A DNA stretch of 64,000 nt from Apostichopus japonicus (taxonomy: Eukaryota > Echinodermata > Holothuroidea > Aspidochirotida > Stichopodidae), in NCBI RefSeq assembly GCF_037975245.1, contig NC_092574.1, positions 15,265,713-15,329,712 of the forward strand, given 5' to 3'. Of this stretch, positions 1 to 11,041 are shown piece after piece. Under the pieces are notes generated by a model, which saw nothing but the letters and a program-made list of their open reading frames with translations, ran no database searches and had not been told where the DNA came from. Made by a program: the position numbers and the translations under genes. Every line of letters starts with the position of its first letter. Position 1 is the stretch's first letter.

Positions 1-27
1 TAATATCCATAGTAATTGCAAACTTAC

Positions 28-215
28 TTCCAAGAAGGAACACTTCAAGATAAAGTCAGCCGATTCCATCCTCTCTTCGATGCCCTGGAAGAGAGACTTG
101 ATAACTCTCGGTATGACTCCCATCTTCTCAGTGTCAGTCAAGTCGTAACCACTTCCCATGGAATAAGTTTTGCCAGAGCCTGTCTGGCCATATGCCAAAA
201 CAGTGGCATTGTACC
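28..215 (-). CDS. KIF4: KIF4 coding exon 2 with the P-loop
   Basis: 188 nt. The acceptor TTCAG lies just before 215 and the donor is GAA|GTAAGT at 28/27, ending in phase 0. It encodes [16 protein letters not shown] followed by a stretch ending KCSFLE. The Walker A lysine and threonine are intact, so the motor should bind ATP. Confidence 0.92.
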
Positions 216-859
216 CTGAAATAATTTCAAAGCATTTTGATTAAGTACTGTAGAACCAAAACAAACAGTAATAGTATTGCAATACGGTGGAAGTATCCAT
301 TACAGAAAATTGAATATATTGTGTAAATGTGTATATTCAGGAATTTAACTGTGAGGGGACATTACAACTTGAATGTAACTGATTGAAACAATTATAAACT
401 TATTAACTAATGTAAGTACTGTATGTATAAACAACACCAGTGTAAATAATTCTATGACTTTTTCTACTCAGTCAGCCTTATATATATCAAGAATACTTCA
501 GAAAGAAAATGTAATACTAGCTTTAATTATAAGACATAAATTTCAATCCACTGCACACTTTTGGTACAGTATGTAATGTACAGTACATGTAAATCTGGTA
601 AAATAATATGTAGGTAGATCTCACCTTTGAAAATACCGTCAACAAGTCCAAAAACCACATCATCAAAAAGTTTTTGTTGAGGATCTGTCGGGCTGAAGGC
701 AAAATCGTACGTGAAGGCTTTGTCTTTTCCAAGAATTACTTGTGGTTCTCCTGGCACAAATTCTATACACTGCTGACATCCTTCACTGATCTCCTTCATA
801 ATCAGCGGACGACATCTGACCGCAACCCGAACAGGAAGGTCAGAATTTTCCCCTGCCAT
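28..859 (-). CDS. KIF4: KIF4-type kinesin-4 (chromokinesin), N-terminal motor part, gene runs off the left edge
   Basis: Plus-end-directed microtubule motor of the kinesin-4 family; family members act on chromosome arms and the spindle midzone. Two coding exons join(859..625, 215..28) give 141 residues. They contain the first motor strand ([10 protein letters not shown], residues 10-19), a block typical of KIF4 ([10 protein letters not shown], then FVPGEPQV), FTYDFAF (49-55), and the nucleotide-binding P-loop GQTGSGKT (88-95) in [17 protein letters not shown]. The exon 1 donor leaves one base (G) and exon 2 begins with GG, restoring Gly-Tyr-Asn-Ala as in other kinesins. The start is the ATG at 859-857 ([12 protein letters not shown]): the open frame extends further upstream only through an apparent 3' splice site. 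Switch I, switch II, coiled coil and tail lie outside the window. KIF4 is favoured over KIF7/27 or KIF21 because of the ISEGCQ and FVPGEPQV blocks. Confidence 0.93.
625..859 (-). CDS. KIF4: KIF4 coding exon 1 (start codon exon)
   Basis: 235 nt, 78 codons plus one base. The donor is AAAG|GTGAG at 625/624. On the minus strand a pyrimidine-rich TTTCTTTCTCAAG precedes position 876, so this exon probably starts at 876 with a 17-nt untranslated piece, and a separate 5' non-coding exon lies further right, perhaps near 1482-1600. Encodes the first part of the motor head up to the residues before the P-loop. Confidence 0.9.
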
Positions 860-1751
860 AAGTGGATTTACAGTACCTTGAGAAAGAAAGGATGAGATCA
901 ACCTTTATGACACTGGCAATATGGCTAGGCCTAAGTTGTCCTAACGTGAACATTGTCAGGAAGTGAACCAGGCAGTTTAATTACTCCAATCAATTAATTA
1001 ATTCAGACAGTAATCTCAATGTTTTAACTCCAAAGATATTGTGTTCAATTGCTGGGAAGCAGAAACTACCATACTGATTATTATATACAAATTACCAGTC
1101 TTATCATAGTGCATACAGTTAAACTGAACATATCTGGTAGTCTTTATGTGAGTAGCCTAAATGGCTTAGGCCTAGGCTAGTCCTAGACTATGCAATTTAT
1201 GAAAGGAGGAGCAAAAGAAACAGCAAACTACGATCATAACTTTGGTTATAAAATAATAAATATTACTTTCTTAGTATAACTATGCTTTACGATTGTATAA
1301 CGTTAATTTAACATGAGTTTTAGCCTGCTACTACTGAGCATAACTTAAGCTTAGGCTAATATAATAATACTATTATTAACCTGTATTGTACTAATAATAT
1401 TGTGCAGAAACCACGAAGTTTAGCCTAAATCCTTGACTAAGCCAAGGTTAGGACAAAAATTGGGAGAAATTAATATCTACCTTTTAAATGAATTCCAATA
1501 AGACGACTAATCCAATGTAATTCGGTAACTTTCCAGTAGCATTTGAATATTTTGCTTGCTGAACACGCATAGTACAGACTGATCCTTGTTCATGTAAATA
1601 CCAGTTTAAATTGCTTGGTGGGCGGAGCAAATGTTACTTAAATGCACTATGATTGGTCGATTTCGGTTGTTTGCCTGAAGCGATTTAATGATCGCCCGGG
1701 TTATTATTATGGAACGCGAAAAGGAAAAAAATAGTTCACAACTAATCATTC
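860..1751. other. KIF4 upstream region: 5' intron, possible 5' non-coding exon and promoter
   Basis: No coding exon seen. The segment 860-1480 is AT-rich and probably the first intron of KIF4. A minus-strand donor-like AAAAG|GTAGAT near 1482 could close a 5' non-coding exon reaching toward about 1600. Confidence 0.4.
1600..1700 (-). promoter_or_regulatory. Candidate KIF4 promoter with CCAAT box and GC box
   Basis: Read on the minus strand, CGACCAATC (1652-1660) is a CCAAT box and CTCCGCCC (about 1618-1626) a GC-box-like element, about 750-800 bp upstream of the KIF4 start codon and next to the possible 5' exon. A TTTAAA lies near 1610. CCAAT (NF-Y) boxes plus a CHR-like element are typical of G2/M genes, which would suit a mitotic kinesin. 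No TATA box is evident. Motif evidence only. Confidence 0.3.
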
Positions 1752-2003
1752 CATATGTATGTATGTATGTATATGTGATCTTCCCGCAAGCAGGAACTCG
1801 CGAAAGAAGCCATGGAGGCTTGTAGACTCGCAAGCTGACCGAAGCCAATCTCTCGGCACACATCCATTTAACGTCCATGTCAGGAAGTTGTTATTGAACA
1901 ACACCCTTGCCAGACGACACACATTGCTGTCGGCGGGGGATCGAACCGGGGATCTCATGACTGGGAGACGCCGGCGTTAACCACTAGGCTATACACTCCG
2001 CCC
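1752..2003 (-). mobile_element. tRNA-derived SINE with (CATA)n tail
   Basis: Read on the minus strand from 2003, the sequence begins GGGCGGAGTGTATAGCC and shows a pol III A box (TAGCCTAGTGG) and a perfect B box (GGTTCGATCCC, around 1947-1937). It then runs through a body to a 3' CATACATACATA tail at about 1755. AACTAATCAT occurs on both sides (about 1739 and 2014), probably a target-site duplication, although the right flank also repeats this motif. Confidence 0.75.
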
Positions 2004-2009
2004 ATATAG

Positions 2010-2100
2010 TTAACAACTAATCATCCATAACAACTAATCATCCCAACTAATCATCCCCAGCCATATAGTTAACAACTAATCATCCCAATAGTTAACAACA
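2010..2100. repeat. Short tandem repeat of AACTAATCATCC and ATAGTTAAC
   Basis: AACTAATCATCC recurs four to five times, interspersed with CATATAGTTAAC, directly beside the SINE. Local slippage of the SINE target site is the simplest explanation. Confidence 0.7.
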
Positions 2101-2213
2101 AATCCCTGATTTGTCACCATTTAAATTCGTTAATAAAGTCCTGATTTGTAGTAACAACCATGTAAACTTCGTTAACAACGTCGTGATTTGTAGCGAAAAC
2201 CATGTAATAAAAT

Positions 2214-2576
2214 TTAAAGGCATCGAAGACTCTCCCCAAACCGCGTGCCGCGCTCTGAAAAAGTTAACTTTCCATTGCTTGCAAAAGACGTTTTCTTCTT
2301 GTCGCTACAAAATTCAGACAGTAATGAACGTGATACATTGTTATAGTTTATCTAGACCTGAGATGTCCACGCTGCTATGTACACTGTGTTGTGGATATTA
2401 ACCGCGTAGCTGTATGTATTGACTGTACACTAGTGTCTAATTACCGACGGTAGCAAGCTGTGTGTGTATTATCTGGGATTGATGGTGGTGTCTAACACTT
2501 CTGTTACACCTCACTCGAAACTAGGTCATTACCGGCATGAGACGTTTCTTTGTGCGCGAGTCTTCACACCCTTTAA
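2214..2576. mobile_element. MITE family A, copy 1 (TTAA-flanked, imperfect terminal inverted repeats)
   Basis: 363 bp. The left end TTAAAGGCATCGAAGACTC is nearly the reverse complement of the right end GAGTCTTCACACCCTTTAA, and both ends carry TTAA. A second copy in the same orientation lies at 22779-23152 with high identity along the whole length (shared blocks AAGTTAACTTTCCATTGCTT and TACCGACGGTAGCAAGCTGT). No transposase coding is visible, so it is non-autonomous. TTAA target duplication would fit a piggyBac-type mobiliser, but the termini are not the usual CCY, so the superfamily is left open. Confidence 0.75.
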
Positions 2577-3784
2577 GAACATGATTTGTAGCAACGGCGC
2601 CCTTCCGATTTTTTTTTTTTTTGGAGGCGTGGCCTACAATGATTATGATATACGCATGTTCATATAAAAAAGTTTGGTGCTTGGCTTGTCGACTTGGGAG
2701 TAATGAAAGTAACAGCAGTATTTTAGCAACATAGTTGGAATTTTATAATTAGCGAAAGATCAGGAAATTAAATACAATGACAGTAAAGAAAGAACTATTA
2801 CGGGACCTGGGATATAGCCAGGGTGTGATTGAAAAGAAGGTGAAGGGGTAACTTAACATCTTTACAATTAACGAAGTAACGTAGGTCTTTCATTGTTGTT
2901 ATAATAACTTTTATATCTTTTTGTTTTCAATTTCGGAACTCACTTTGTCATCTCCGTAAATATAAACATATACATGTGGAATAGCGTGTTTATAAATGCA
3001 TCTATATAGCTGGGTGTACCTTAGCACGCTGTGGACCAGGTGGCCCCCTGTATGCTTAAGTACACCCATACTGAAAAAGGTCAAAGTACCTAAGGCAAAG
3101 CTTGTTTAAGCATGTTATCAGTTACTGTCATCGTTTGCTCGTTCTGCCTTTGTATGGAAGAGCATAATTTAAAGTACAGATGGTGTGAAAATAGAGAGGA
3201 TCGAAGGTATGATATAAACCATTTTTGAAAATCATTGGTTAAATGTTGATATAACTCCGTACGAGCAGATGGAAGGGTGGGGGTTCAGTATGCTAAACTT
3301 GCTGCTCTTCTAGCTCAAAATCTAACGGTCATGAAGATGGCATACTCCTATTAGAGTCTATATCCATCCGCTCGAATGTTCTCCTTCAGGAAAAGTGGCA
3401 AAAAGCAGCAGGAGAACATCTTTTTTGGCCTGTTATCAATCATGATCGAGTTTTTTTGTGGATTGCATGTTGAAGAGCATGAATGGAAGTACATGTGGTG
3501 AGGCAATTTTAGACCCCTTTAGGCCTCCCAGGAGCAGCGTAGGAAAATTTTTTACTAAACTGAGTGAAGAGGTTTGTTTACAAGTGACGAAAACTTCCGG
3601 CTCGGATAGCAAAAACACTGCACGGTCATGGTACGGAAAATTGATGGTGCAATGAAAGGCCAACTTGTCAGCTATCCGGTGATGGGTAGCGTTTAGCTAG
3701 TGAACACTTCTATCTAGACTTAGAGACCATATTACTTTTGTGATTTAGTGTGTTAGTCAATCGGGCTTTAAATGGGCGTATGCT
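2577..3784. other. Non-coding, nothing recognised
   Basis: AT-rich DNA with only short chance open frames. Includes a T14 run near 2612 and AT-rich spacer. No exon, RNA gene or repeat family could be supported. Confidence 0.5.
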
Positions 3785-4095
3785 ACCTTAGAATAGTAGC
3801 GACTCCATTTTGGAGTGGTAGCACCTTCTGTTTAGGGTAGTAACGCCACTAATTTACAGTAGCATCGCCGCATGTAGTAGTAATAGTAGCATCGCCTTTT
3901 TAGAGTAGTAGCGCCACCTTTTTACAGCAGTATACGTCACTTAGGAGTAGTAGCACCTCCTGTTTAGAGTAGTAGCACCTTCTGTTTAGAGTAGTAGCAC
4001 CTCCTGTTTCGATTAGTAGCACTTCCTAATAAGAGTAGTAGCACTCCCTGTTTAGGGTAGTAGCACCTCCTGTTTAGGGTATTAGCGACACCTAT
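3785..4095. repeat. Minisatellite, about 24-bp unit (AGTAGTAGCACCTCCTGTTT)
   Basis: About a dozen diverged copies of GAGTAGTAGCACCTCCTGTTTA in tandem, most regular between 3950 and 4080. The left half is more degenerate. Confidence 0.85.
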
Positions 4096-4489
4096 GGTCC
4101 TTTTGGCGTTCCATAGAAGTTTGGGCCAAGGGCCTCGAAGTTTCGACAATTTGTGTGCGAAATCTGCGAGATAAATAAATGAGCTGATAAGAGTCGACTT
4201 TTCATATCGAAAAGAAAGAGTCGAAGAAAGTTCGGTAGGAGAAGAAGACATTTAGAGAAGATACTCGAAAGTTTAAACAAAAACAGTCGAAAGCAGGGTA
4301 AAGCAGTAGAAATATCTAGTAAATTTACCGACAATTCGAAGTATGATGAAGCCTGAATGTATGACTGTTTAGCTTTGTACCGCACAGACATGTTATACAT
4401 TTATTTTCTGTACACTAGGATTTTTTTAGAATCTTCTGTCTGCCAGTGGAGGAGGAGATGGGGCATGATGCCTTGATTTTATTCTAGAG
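4096..4489. other. Non-coding segment rich in TCGA/TCGAAA
   Basis: Many TCGAA and TCGAC words (for example near 4135, 4190, 4210, 4288), unlike most of the window where CpG is sparse. Similar composition recurs at 53240-54240. No gene seen. Confidence 0.4.
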
Positions 4490-4892
4490 CAGGGTTGTCC
4501 AACCTACGGCCCGCGGGCCACAGTCCGGCCCGCCGCAGGGTTGCGTCCGGCCCGCCAGAGATGCTCTACGGTGTGAAATTTTAGTGAACAGATTTATTGA
4601 TAACAATTTGAAGCTATATAATCAATCATTCGAACCTTCTGGGTCCAAAAAAACTGCATACAGGTCAGTTTGTGTGACACTCTCTCAGCGGAGGGAGGGG
4701 GGCGGCTGAACTTTATTCATCTGTTTTATCAGGAAGGAAAATAAATCAGTGCGCTCCGCGCGCAGTGCTCACATTTTGTTGCCTTGGGCTTCGGGCAAAA
4801 AATCGGAAAATCGAGCGTAGGGTTCATGCGGCCCCCTCCTTCATCATAATCATTCCATGTGGCCCTCCTCTGCAAAAGGTTGGACAACCCTG
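4490..4892. mobile_element. hAT-type MITE with 8-bp target-site duplication
   Basis: 403 bp bounded by 16-bp inverted repeats (CAGGGTTGTCCAACCT at the left; AGGTTGGACAACCCTG at the right, allowing one gap). It is flanked by a perfect 8-bp duplication TTCTAGAG (4482-4489 and 4893-4900). The GC-rich CGGCCCGCGGGCC subterminal stretch resembles well-known hAT non-autonomous elements. No transposase frame. The perfect duplication suggests a relatively recent insertion. Confidence 0.9.
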
Positions 4893-6698
4893 TTCTAGAG
4901 GGAGGGGGATACATACTCCTCCCCAGAACTGCCATGTATGTTATCGTCTCTGCATACGTACAATGTTTTCTGCCAACTTTCAATTCCAATGCAAATACTA
5001 AATATAGACTTCCCTCGTAAATTCTATCTTCACAAAATCTCTTATAGACCTTTTAAGAATGGTTGCTCCTAGTAATACCCATTTCGTTCAATATTCATAC
5101 TGACTATTTATTAAATTCATATCGATGTGTTAGGAATTTTAAAGCGGAAAATAATGAGCAAGTATAGGTATCAAACTTAATAGTAATAGTTTAACGTAAT
5201 AATTCCTAAGAAAGCCTACTACAGTACTGATCAATTGAATTATCGATTTGTTATCAATAACTTGTTATAACACAATTTAATGACTTGTTTGCAAATTAAT
5301 TATTTTAGTTTACATGGCATTATTGGGCTCTCGTAGTTTCCATACTTTCACGTTTTCAAAAAAACTTTTCTTTGCGGTCCCCGTTTATTATTAGCCTACT
5401 TCATTGCATAATGGTTGTGCAAAACAAACACTGTCAGATGTAACTGTCATTGATAACCAGCGACAGTTTTCTGTGATGTTTTTAATTCTACTTTTGTTTT
5501 GCCTCTCGCAACGCAACGCATGTCGTTTACTACTAATAACAATAAAGCAAGCATGCATGCAGCAGGGAACTCCATTGAGAAAACATTGAGCGTACGACAA
5601 CACACATTTTGCTTACCCAGTAACACTACGTACACTACAGACTGCCTTGCCTTATTGAAAGAAATACTTAGGATTACTTGGCTCTGAAAACAGTGAAACT
5701 AAAAAGAAGAACGAAGATATTGATCCGCAAATTGTGTCTTTGAGGCATTTCCTCAAGTAAAAAAGGTTAGTGTTGAATTATGACATGCAACAAGAAATAT
5801 TGCTTCCGATTGTAAATAAATGTAGCCTAAACTAAAGTTAGGCCCGTATTGTGCAAACTTCCTGCACCGTTTCATTTATAATTATATTGATTAATTGGCC
5901 CGTTAGGCTAAACCCTGTGTAAGTTAAGACTGGGGTAGCAGCATTTGCATTATTCACACGTTGACACGAAGGCCTACACATAGAGTAATAGTAATACTGT
6001 TTGTTTATAATTATATACCAAAAAAGACCTATTCAAAAGTTGGACTGATAGTGGATAGTGCAGTCATTAGGTATGCAGATTTCAAGTCTTCCAGGTATTT
6101 AGAATTGTATATGTATTTAAGTCAGGGGCCTACATAAAAGAAAACATAGGTGTAGAATTGTTCTGGCCCACCCAGCAAGCATGAAAGTCTAGCCTACAGG
6201 TACAGTAGGGCACTGCTACCCAGACATGTCTCTTTGGTAAATTGGTGTGATTTTTCTTAAACCCATAACTCATAAAATTACACAATATGGACCCCACTTA
6301 GTGCAATTGACTAAATTACGCATTGAATGATTTGATTGCACATTGTGTGAAAGTAAAAGACAGCACACTCCTATTTATCAAAACTTGGGAAACAAACAAA
6401 TCACCACATAGCATTGCGAATGTTTACTGCGAGATTTCACTGCAAACTTAGTTCACCAATGTTCCATTATTTTGTTTTCCCATGGTAAGCTTTTGCCACC
6501 GGTTTTGGGAATGCGACCCACTGCTAATAAAGCAGGGGCCCTTGGACACTAGTGGTACCAATTTCACGATTCATAGTGAACAGATGAGCAAAAATTACTG
6601 TGGGTCAACGTTGTTTCTGAAGTATTTTGGTGATTGCCAAGAGATTCAATCTAATTATATATCTTATAATGAAAATCCACGTTTACTCCAAAAGAAAA
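4893..6698. other. Non-coding, nothing recognised
   Basis: AT-rich sequence without supportable exons. Scattered TACAGTA-type words begin to appear. Short open frames here lack conserved motifs or flanking splice signals. Confidence 0.5.
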
Positions 6699-6850
6699 TA
6701 TTATTAGAGAAAAACAGAGAAATAAGATATGACTCATAATTGACAAAATAAGGAGTACAGTTATAGAAATTCCAATATATTTTTTTCAAACTTTTCTCCT
6801 TATTTGTCAATAATGAGTCATATCTTATTTCTCTAGTTTCTCTAATAATA
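6699..6850. repeat. Long inverted repeat (arms about 55 bp, spacer about 40 bp)
   Basis: The left arm 6699-6755 (TATTATTAGAGAAA ... AAATAAGGAG) is complementary to the right arm 6796-6850 (CTCCTTATTTGTC ... TCTCTAATAATA) with a few mismatches. The core AGAAATAAGATATGACTCAT is matched exactly. A transcript would fold into a long hairpin. Could be a palindromic MITE or a local inverted duplication. Confidence 0.85.
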
Positions 6851-8370
6851 TGTTATGGACTTTATTCAGTTTTTCATCTTACAGTTTGCAAAAGTAGCAG
6901 ATGTACATTTGAGGCTACTTAGTTACCCATGTGTTACAAATGATATCCAATGTTGAGATAATTGACACAGCAAATTGATTGAGACATGAAGATTGAAGTT
7001 TTATTTTGTTGATACTTTCTCTAATCTTGTAATGCAGTCAATAATTAGGTTTAATCTTTGCCAAAATAGCAATTCACCAAAAAAAAAAAACTCTAATTTA
7101 ACAATAGAATCTATCAGAAGCTGAATTTGAATTGTATTGTATATTCACCTCTTTGATTGATGACAAGAAAAATTCTTTGTTTAAATGTTAGAGACTAACA
7201 TTTTTTTCAATTGTGATCAGTTTATAGCAGCTTTTACATTTGCATCCTCTGTCCTACAGTATATCTTCTAAAATTGTGACCAACAGTTCAGGAGCTGAAT
7301 ATTGTATCATCTTTTTGTTCCTTCACAAGGAAATTTCTACCTGATTTGTGGAGATGTAAGTGCAAGGGTTATGTGTAATGGGCATGACACAGTATATTAG
7401 GGAAGGAAGATTTGCAGTGAAGTGTAGCAAACCTAGAGCAATTATAAAGTTTTACCATTTCTGTATTTTGTAATTAAAGGTGAAATGAGATCTAGAGAAG
7501 CTTTAGTTATTGGATCATAATATCACAGAGGATCCCCACCCCCCCAAAAGACCCCCTCCCAAAACAAATTGACTTCCCAAAAAGACTCCCAAAAATAGAC
7601 CTTCCAAGAAGAGATGCCCACAAAAAAGAAGACTCCTCCCCCCCCCCCAAAAAAAAAAATGAAAGAAAAAGTATATAGTGTAGTAAAATTGTTTTGAAAA
7701 CCAGTGAGGTCCATGTCAAGTGTCTTTGTTATTGAAATTGCAAAATTGAAGGACTATTTAGTAACAAATTATTTATTCATACAGTACATCATCATTTCCT
7801 TGCATCTTTGAGTGGGTACTGGTTACTGTACAGTATGGTATACCAGTACTGTGAGTCACATACAATGTATATGGCAGTTTCAATGCCAAAGAAATTCTAA
7901 ATGCCATGGATCATATTGAGTCCTGTTCTAATCCTTTCCCTACTGTATATATATAACAAATTGTTTCCTCTGTTAAATGGTTGGTGTTAAAAGTGTCAAA
8001 CTTGGTTTCCCAGGGTCAATCTACAGTACATTATATTGATTCTAACACTGTGACTAAAACATTCTTTTCTAGCCATTTCTAGCAATTGAGTAAATACTTG
8101 TTTTTCATTAAATACACTATGTACTAGGTTTGTGATGTTATGTTAAATATATTGGAATATAGGATTGGTGGAAGATACAGGCTACTGACACTGGGATACA
8201 CTGTAGCATTTGTATGCAAGAGCCAAGGTACTGTATTGAGGCAAAGAATTGGAAGGGACAGCAGTGAAAAGGTAGCGTACAGCAGAAGAGCAACTTCTTT
8301 TGGAAGAGGAGGGCAAGGGGTTGGAGGAGGGGGAAATCAGGGATGGTTGGCAAGAATACTGACATATAGA
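6851..8370. other. Non-coding with C-rich/A-rich low-complexity tract
   Basis: No gene seen. At 7540-7660 there is a low-complexity stretch of CCCAAAA and polyC/polyA blocks, which generates spurious glycine/phenylalanine-rich frames on the minus strand. Confidence 0.5.
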
Positions 8371-8662
8371 TGTCTGGTTTCGTGGCCGAGTGGATAAAGG
8401 CGGTGGCATTTGAAGCAATGAGGTTAGCAATGTGGAGGTTTGTGGTTCGATTCCCGGCCGGGTCATAGTAAGGTGGGTTTCTCATTGAAGAGGAAACTAC
8501 AGTTTTCCCTTCTGAAATGACTTTCTAAATGAAAAGATTCCAAATTTGAGTTAAAATGTTGAATTGGAAGTCACCCGACGTGTAAGTTGTAATATATAAG
8601 GCCTTGCTGGTTTCTCCCACATTTGTGGTTGTTTAAGCGTCTTAAAATAACTGCTGACTAAA

Positions 8663-8738
<76 letters not shown>

Positions 8739-8740
8739 GA
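8371..8740 (+). mobile_element. tRNA-derived SINE with (ATT)n tail
   Basis: The head at about 8378-8466 has an A box (TGGCCGAGTGG) and a perfect B box (GGTTCGATTCC) and looks like a long-variable-arm (Ser/Leu class) tRNA. The body runs to about 8660, followed by an expanded ATT tail. The minus-strand open frames here are shadows. Confidence 0.8.
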
Positions 8741-8880
8741 TATTATCATTATCATTATCATGATCATTATCATAATCATTATCATTATTTTAATGATTAT
8801 TATTGTTATTGGTTTTATTATTATTGTTATCATTATTATTTATGATTGTTATTTGTTTTATTATTATTATTACTAAATTA
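8664..8880. repeat. (ATT)n / (ATC)n microsatellite
   Basis: About 75 bp of pure ATT followed by degenerate ATC, GATT and TTATTG variants to about 8876. Probably grown from the SINE tail. Confidence 0.95.
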
Positions 8881-9116
8881 TAAGATAAGAGAGTTGCAAA
8901 GCACAAGTGTTAAACAGTTACTTTTCTAGTATCATGTACAGTGCATGGTGTAATAAATGTACAGAAAGCCAACTCGGGTTAATCTTTCTCATTAAGTGAG
9001 TTTGTAACATGTTCCTTTAATGGTTTCGCCTAAAAGTAAAATACACAGTACTTTGGCCGTAAATATGCTGGAAAGTAACACAATGATGACTCGATTTGTA
9101 AAGTATGTATAGTAGT

Positions 9117-9440
9117 TTGAGTACAATTTTCCGAGTACAAGTACAAAACTACTCATGAGTATGAGTAAAACATTGTTATTTTTGCTCAGCATGAGTACAA
9201 ACCCATGAGTATGAGTAAAAATCAATGTGTATGAGTACAAACCCATGAGTATGAGTACAAACCCATGAGTATGAGTACAAATCAATGTGTATGAGTAAAA
9301 ATTGATGTGTATGAGTACAAACCCCATGAGTATGAGTACAAATCTATGAGTATGAGTACAAATATATGAGTATGAGTACAAACCCATATATGAGTACAAA
9401 CCCCATGAGCGTGAATACAGTATATATGAGTACAGAAAAT
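9117..9440. repeat. Minisatellite, about 20-bp unit (GAGTACAAACCCATGAGTAT)
   Basis: Around fifteen variants of GAGTACAAACCCATGAGTAT in tandem, with CAATGTGT alternates. Translated frames are tyrosine/leucine-rich artefacts. A related short repeat of GAGTCAGTGACTT follows at about 9505-9560. Confidence 0.92.
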
Positions 9441-9504
9441 TGTGCTCAAGTACCAGTACGGACTTGTGTAGTACAAGTCTGACACGTGAGCTGCTGGCGA
9501 GTCA

Positions 9505-9565
9505 TTTGAGTCAGTGACTTTAGTCAGTGACTTGAGACAGGGATTTGAGTCAGTGACTTGAGAAA
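9505..9565. repeat. Short tandem repeat of GAGTCAGTGACTT
   Basis: Three to four copies of TTGAGTCAGTGACTT(GAGA). Individual units are themselves partly palindromic (AGTCAGTGACT). Confidence 0.75.
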
Positions 9566-10845
9566 AGAAAGCTTAAGTTGGTAGTGACTCAACTTGACCA
9601 TAAAGTGAAGTGACCATTTTACAAAGTCTCTGGTATTAAGGGCACATCCTGATGGAGGTATTTTTACTGAGCTATGAAAGAAAGGAAGTGTTTTATTATA
9701 ATACACTGACCATCTGCCTGATCTAATCATTTCTTGAATAAGTTTAAAAGTGCTACGCACGGTACAGTTAGTAACCCGAAATGGACTCTGGATGTCCCTT
9801 ACAACTCTGTTCTTCTTCCAATAGTTTCTACAATTGTACTGGTCAAGTGGATATATGCAGTCCCAGGTGGGTAATGGATCATGTATCGCAGCTTACACTT
9901 ATTAAGGAACGGCTCAACAGAATAGTTGAGACTCAAGAATAATAGAATAGAATGATAGATAGCCAGACAAATTCAAGACGACTCTTGACCGAATCAATGT
10001 CTGATTTACGGATTGAGTGAAAATGACATTTGAAACTTCAGACCACTATCCCCACTCCCCCACAAAAATTATTTATGACGTATAAACAGAGAACTTTGTT
10101 ACCTCACAGATTAACTTTGTCCAGACAGCCCAGTTTATTTTATCCCCTGGTCCTGTTCAAACAGGGGAAAAAACATTCTTTACTGACATAGCAGTATTTT
10201 AGACCATTGACTGTACCTACTTAAATGTACAGCTAGTGTCCCTTAATATACAGTACAGTAGTGTGACTTTACATAAAGCAGAGCATTAAAAAAGTCGAGA
10301 GAAGCACCGCATAATTAACCAAATGAAGAGAATAAACTGGTGCTAAAAGCCAGTACAGTAAGTGACTAATGTGATTGAGAGGCTTACTCACTTTCACTTT
10401 AAGATATTTACTCTTAATCTGTCAATTAAGCAGCTTTTGGCATGCAGAGTGTGGATCGAAACAATGACAGGTTGTAATAAGTGTTGGAAATTTGCTATGG
10501 TAACATCTTCTTTAAATTTGGAGTGTTTTTGAGGTCTTTATTTCAGTGCCTACGTTATACATTTGACAAGTACAGTAGGCATGATCTGTACAGTGTCTCT
10601 ATGCGGTACAGTGTGTGGTCCACCTACATTGGATGTTTAAACAGACACAGAGTGAATGGGTGATGTCACAACTGTACTACAGTACAGTTGTTTGTTTGTT
10701 ATCTTCAAATGTAAATTTACTCTTAACCTATAATTCATATACAGTATATGACAAATATGCTTGGTATGATAAACACTGTTTGAAAAACCTCTTTGTCTAT
10801 TCTTTTCAAGGACTTTGAATTGACAAAAGATGTCTCTCTCTATGT
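9566..10845. other. Non-coding, nothing recognised
   Basis: AT-rich sequence with frequent TACAGTA/TACTGTA words. No supportable gene. Confidence 0.45.
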
Positions 10846-11041
10846 AGCTTTTAAGAAAAGTCACCCAAGAAGAACCTAGGCACGTAAAACCAAACAACCG
10901 AACTGACTGATCCGCTCTTAACACCAGTCCCCTTGCATAAAGACTGTGACTTTGTGACGCATCATCAGGTGTGTATCACAGTTCCCCTACACTGGGAACA
11001 TAATGATGCACATGATCTTAGCCAAGAGGCAGAAAAGTGAT
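10846..11041 (-). mobile_element. U2 snRNA-headed SINE, copy 1
   Basis: Read on the minus strand from 11041, the element starts ATCACTTTTCTGCCTCTTGG, then CTAAGATCATGTG. This is a diverged copy of the 5' end of U2 snRNA (ATCGCTTCTCGGCCTTTTGG, CTAAGATCAAGTG). The remaining 150 bp is unlike U2 and matches the element at 49680-49864 through to its end (shared TTTGGTTTTACGTGCC and TTGGGTGACTTTTCTTAAAA). Target-site duplications are not clear at this copy. Confidence 0.82.

Noticed and set aside
8378-8466. Functional tRNA gene (Ser/Leu class)
   Set aside because: A and B boxes are good but the cloverleaf stems are poor, and the sequence continues into a SINE body with an ATT tail.
8992-9485. 135- and 67-residue Tyr/Leu-rich minus-strand frames
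   Set aside because: Translation of the 20-bp GAGTACAAACCCATGAGTAT minisatellite.
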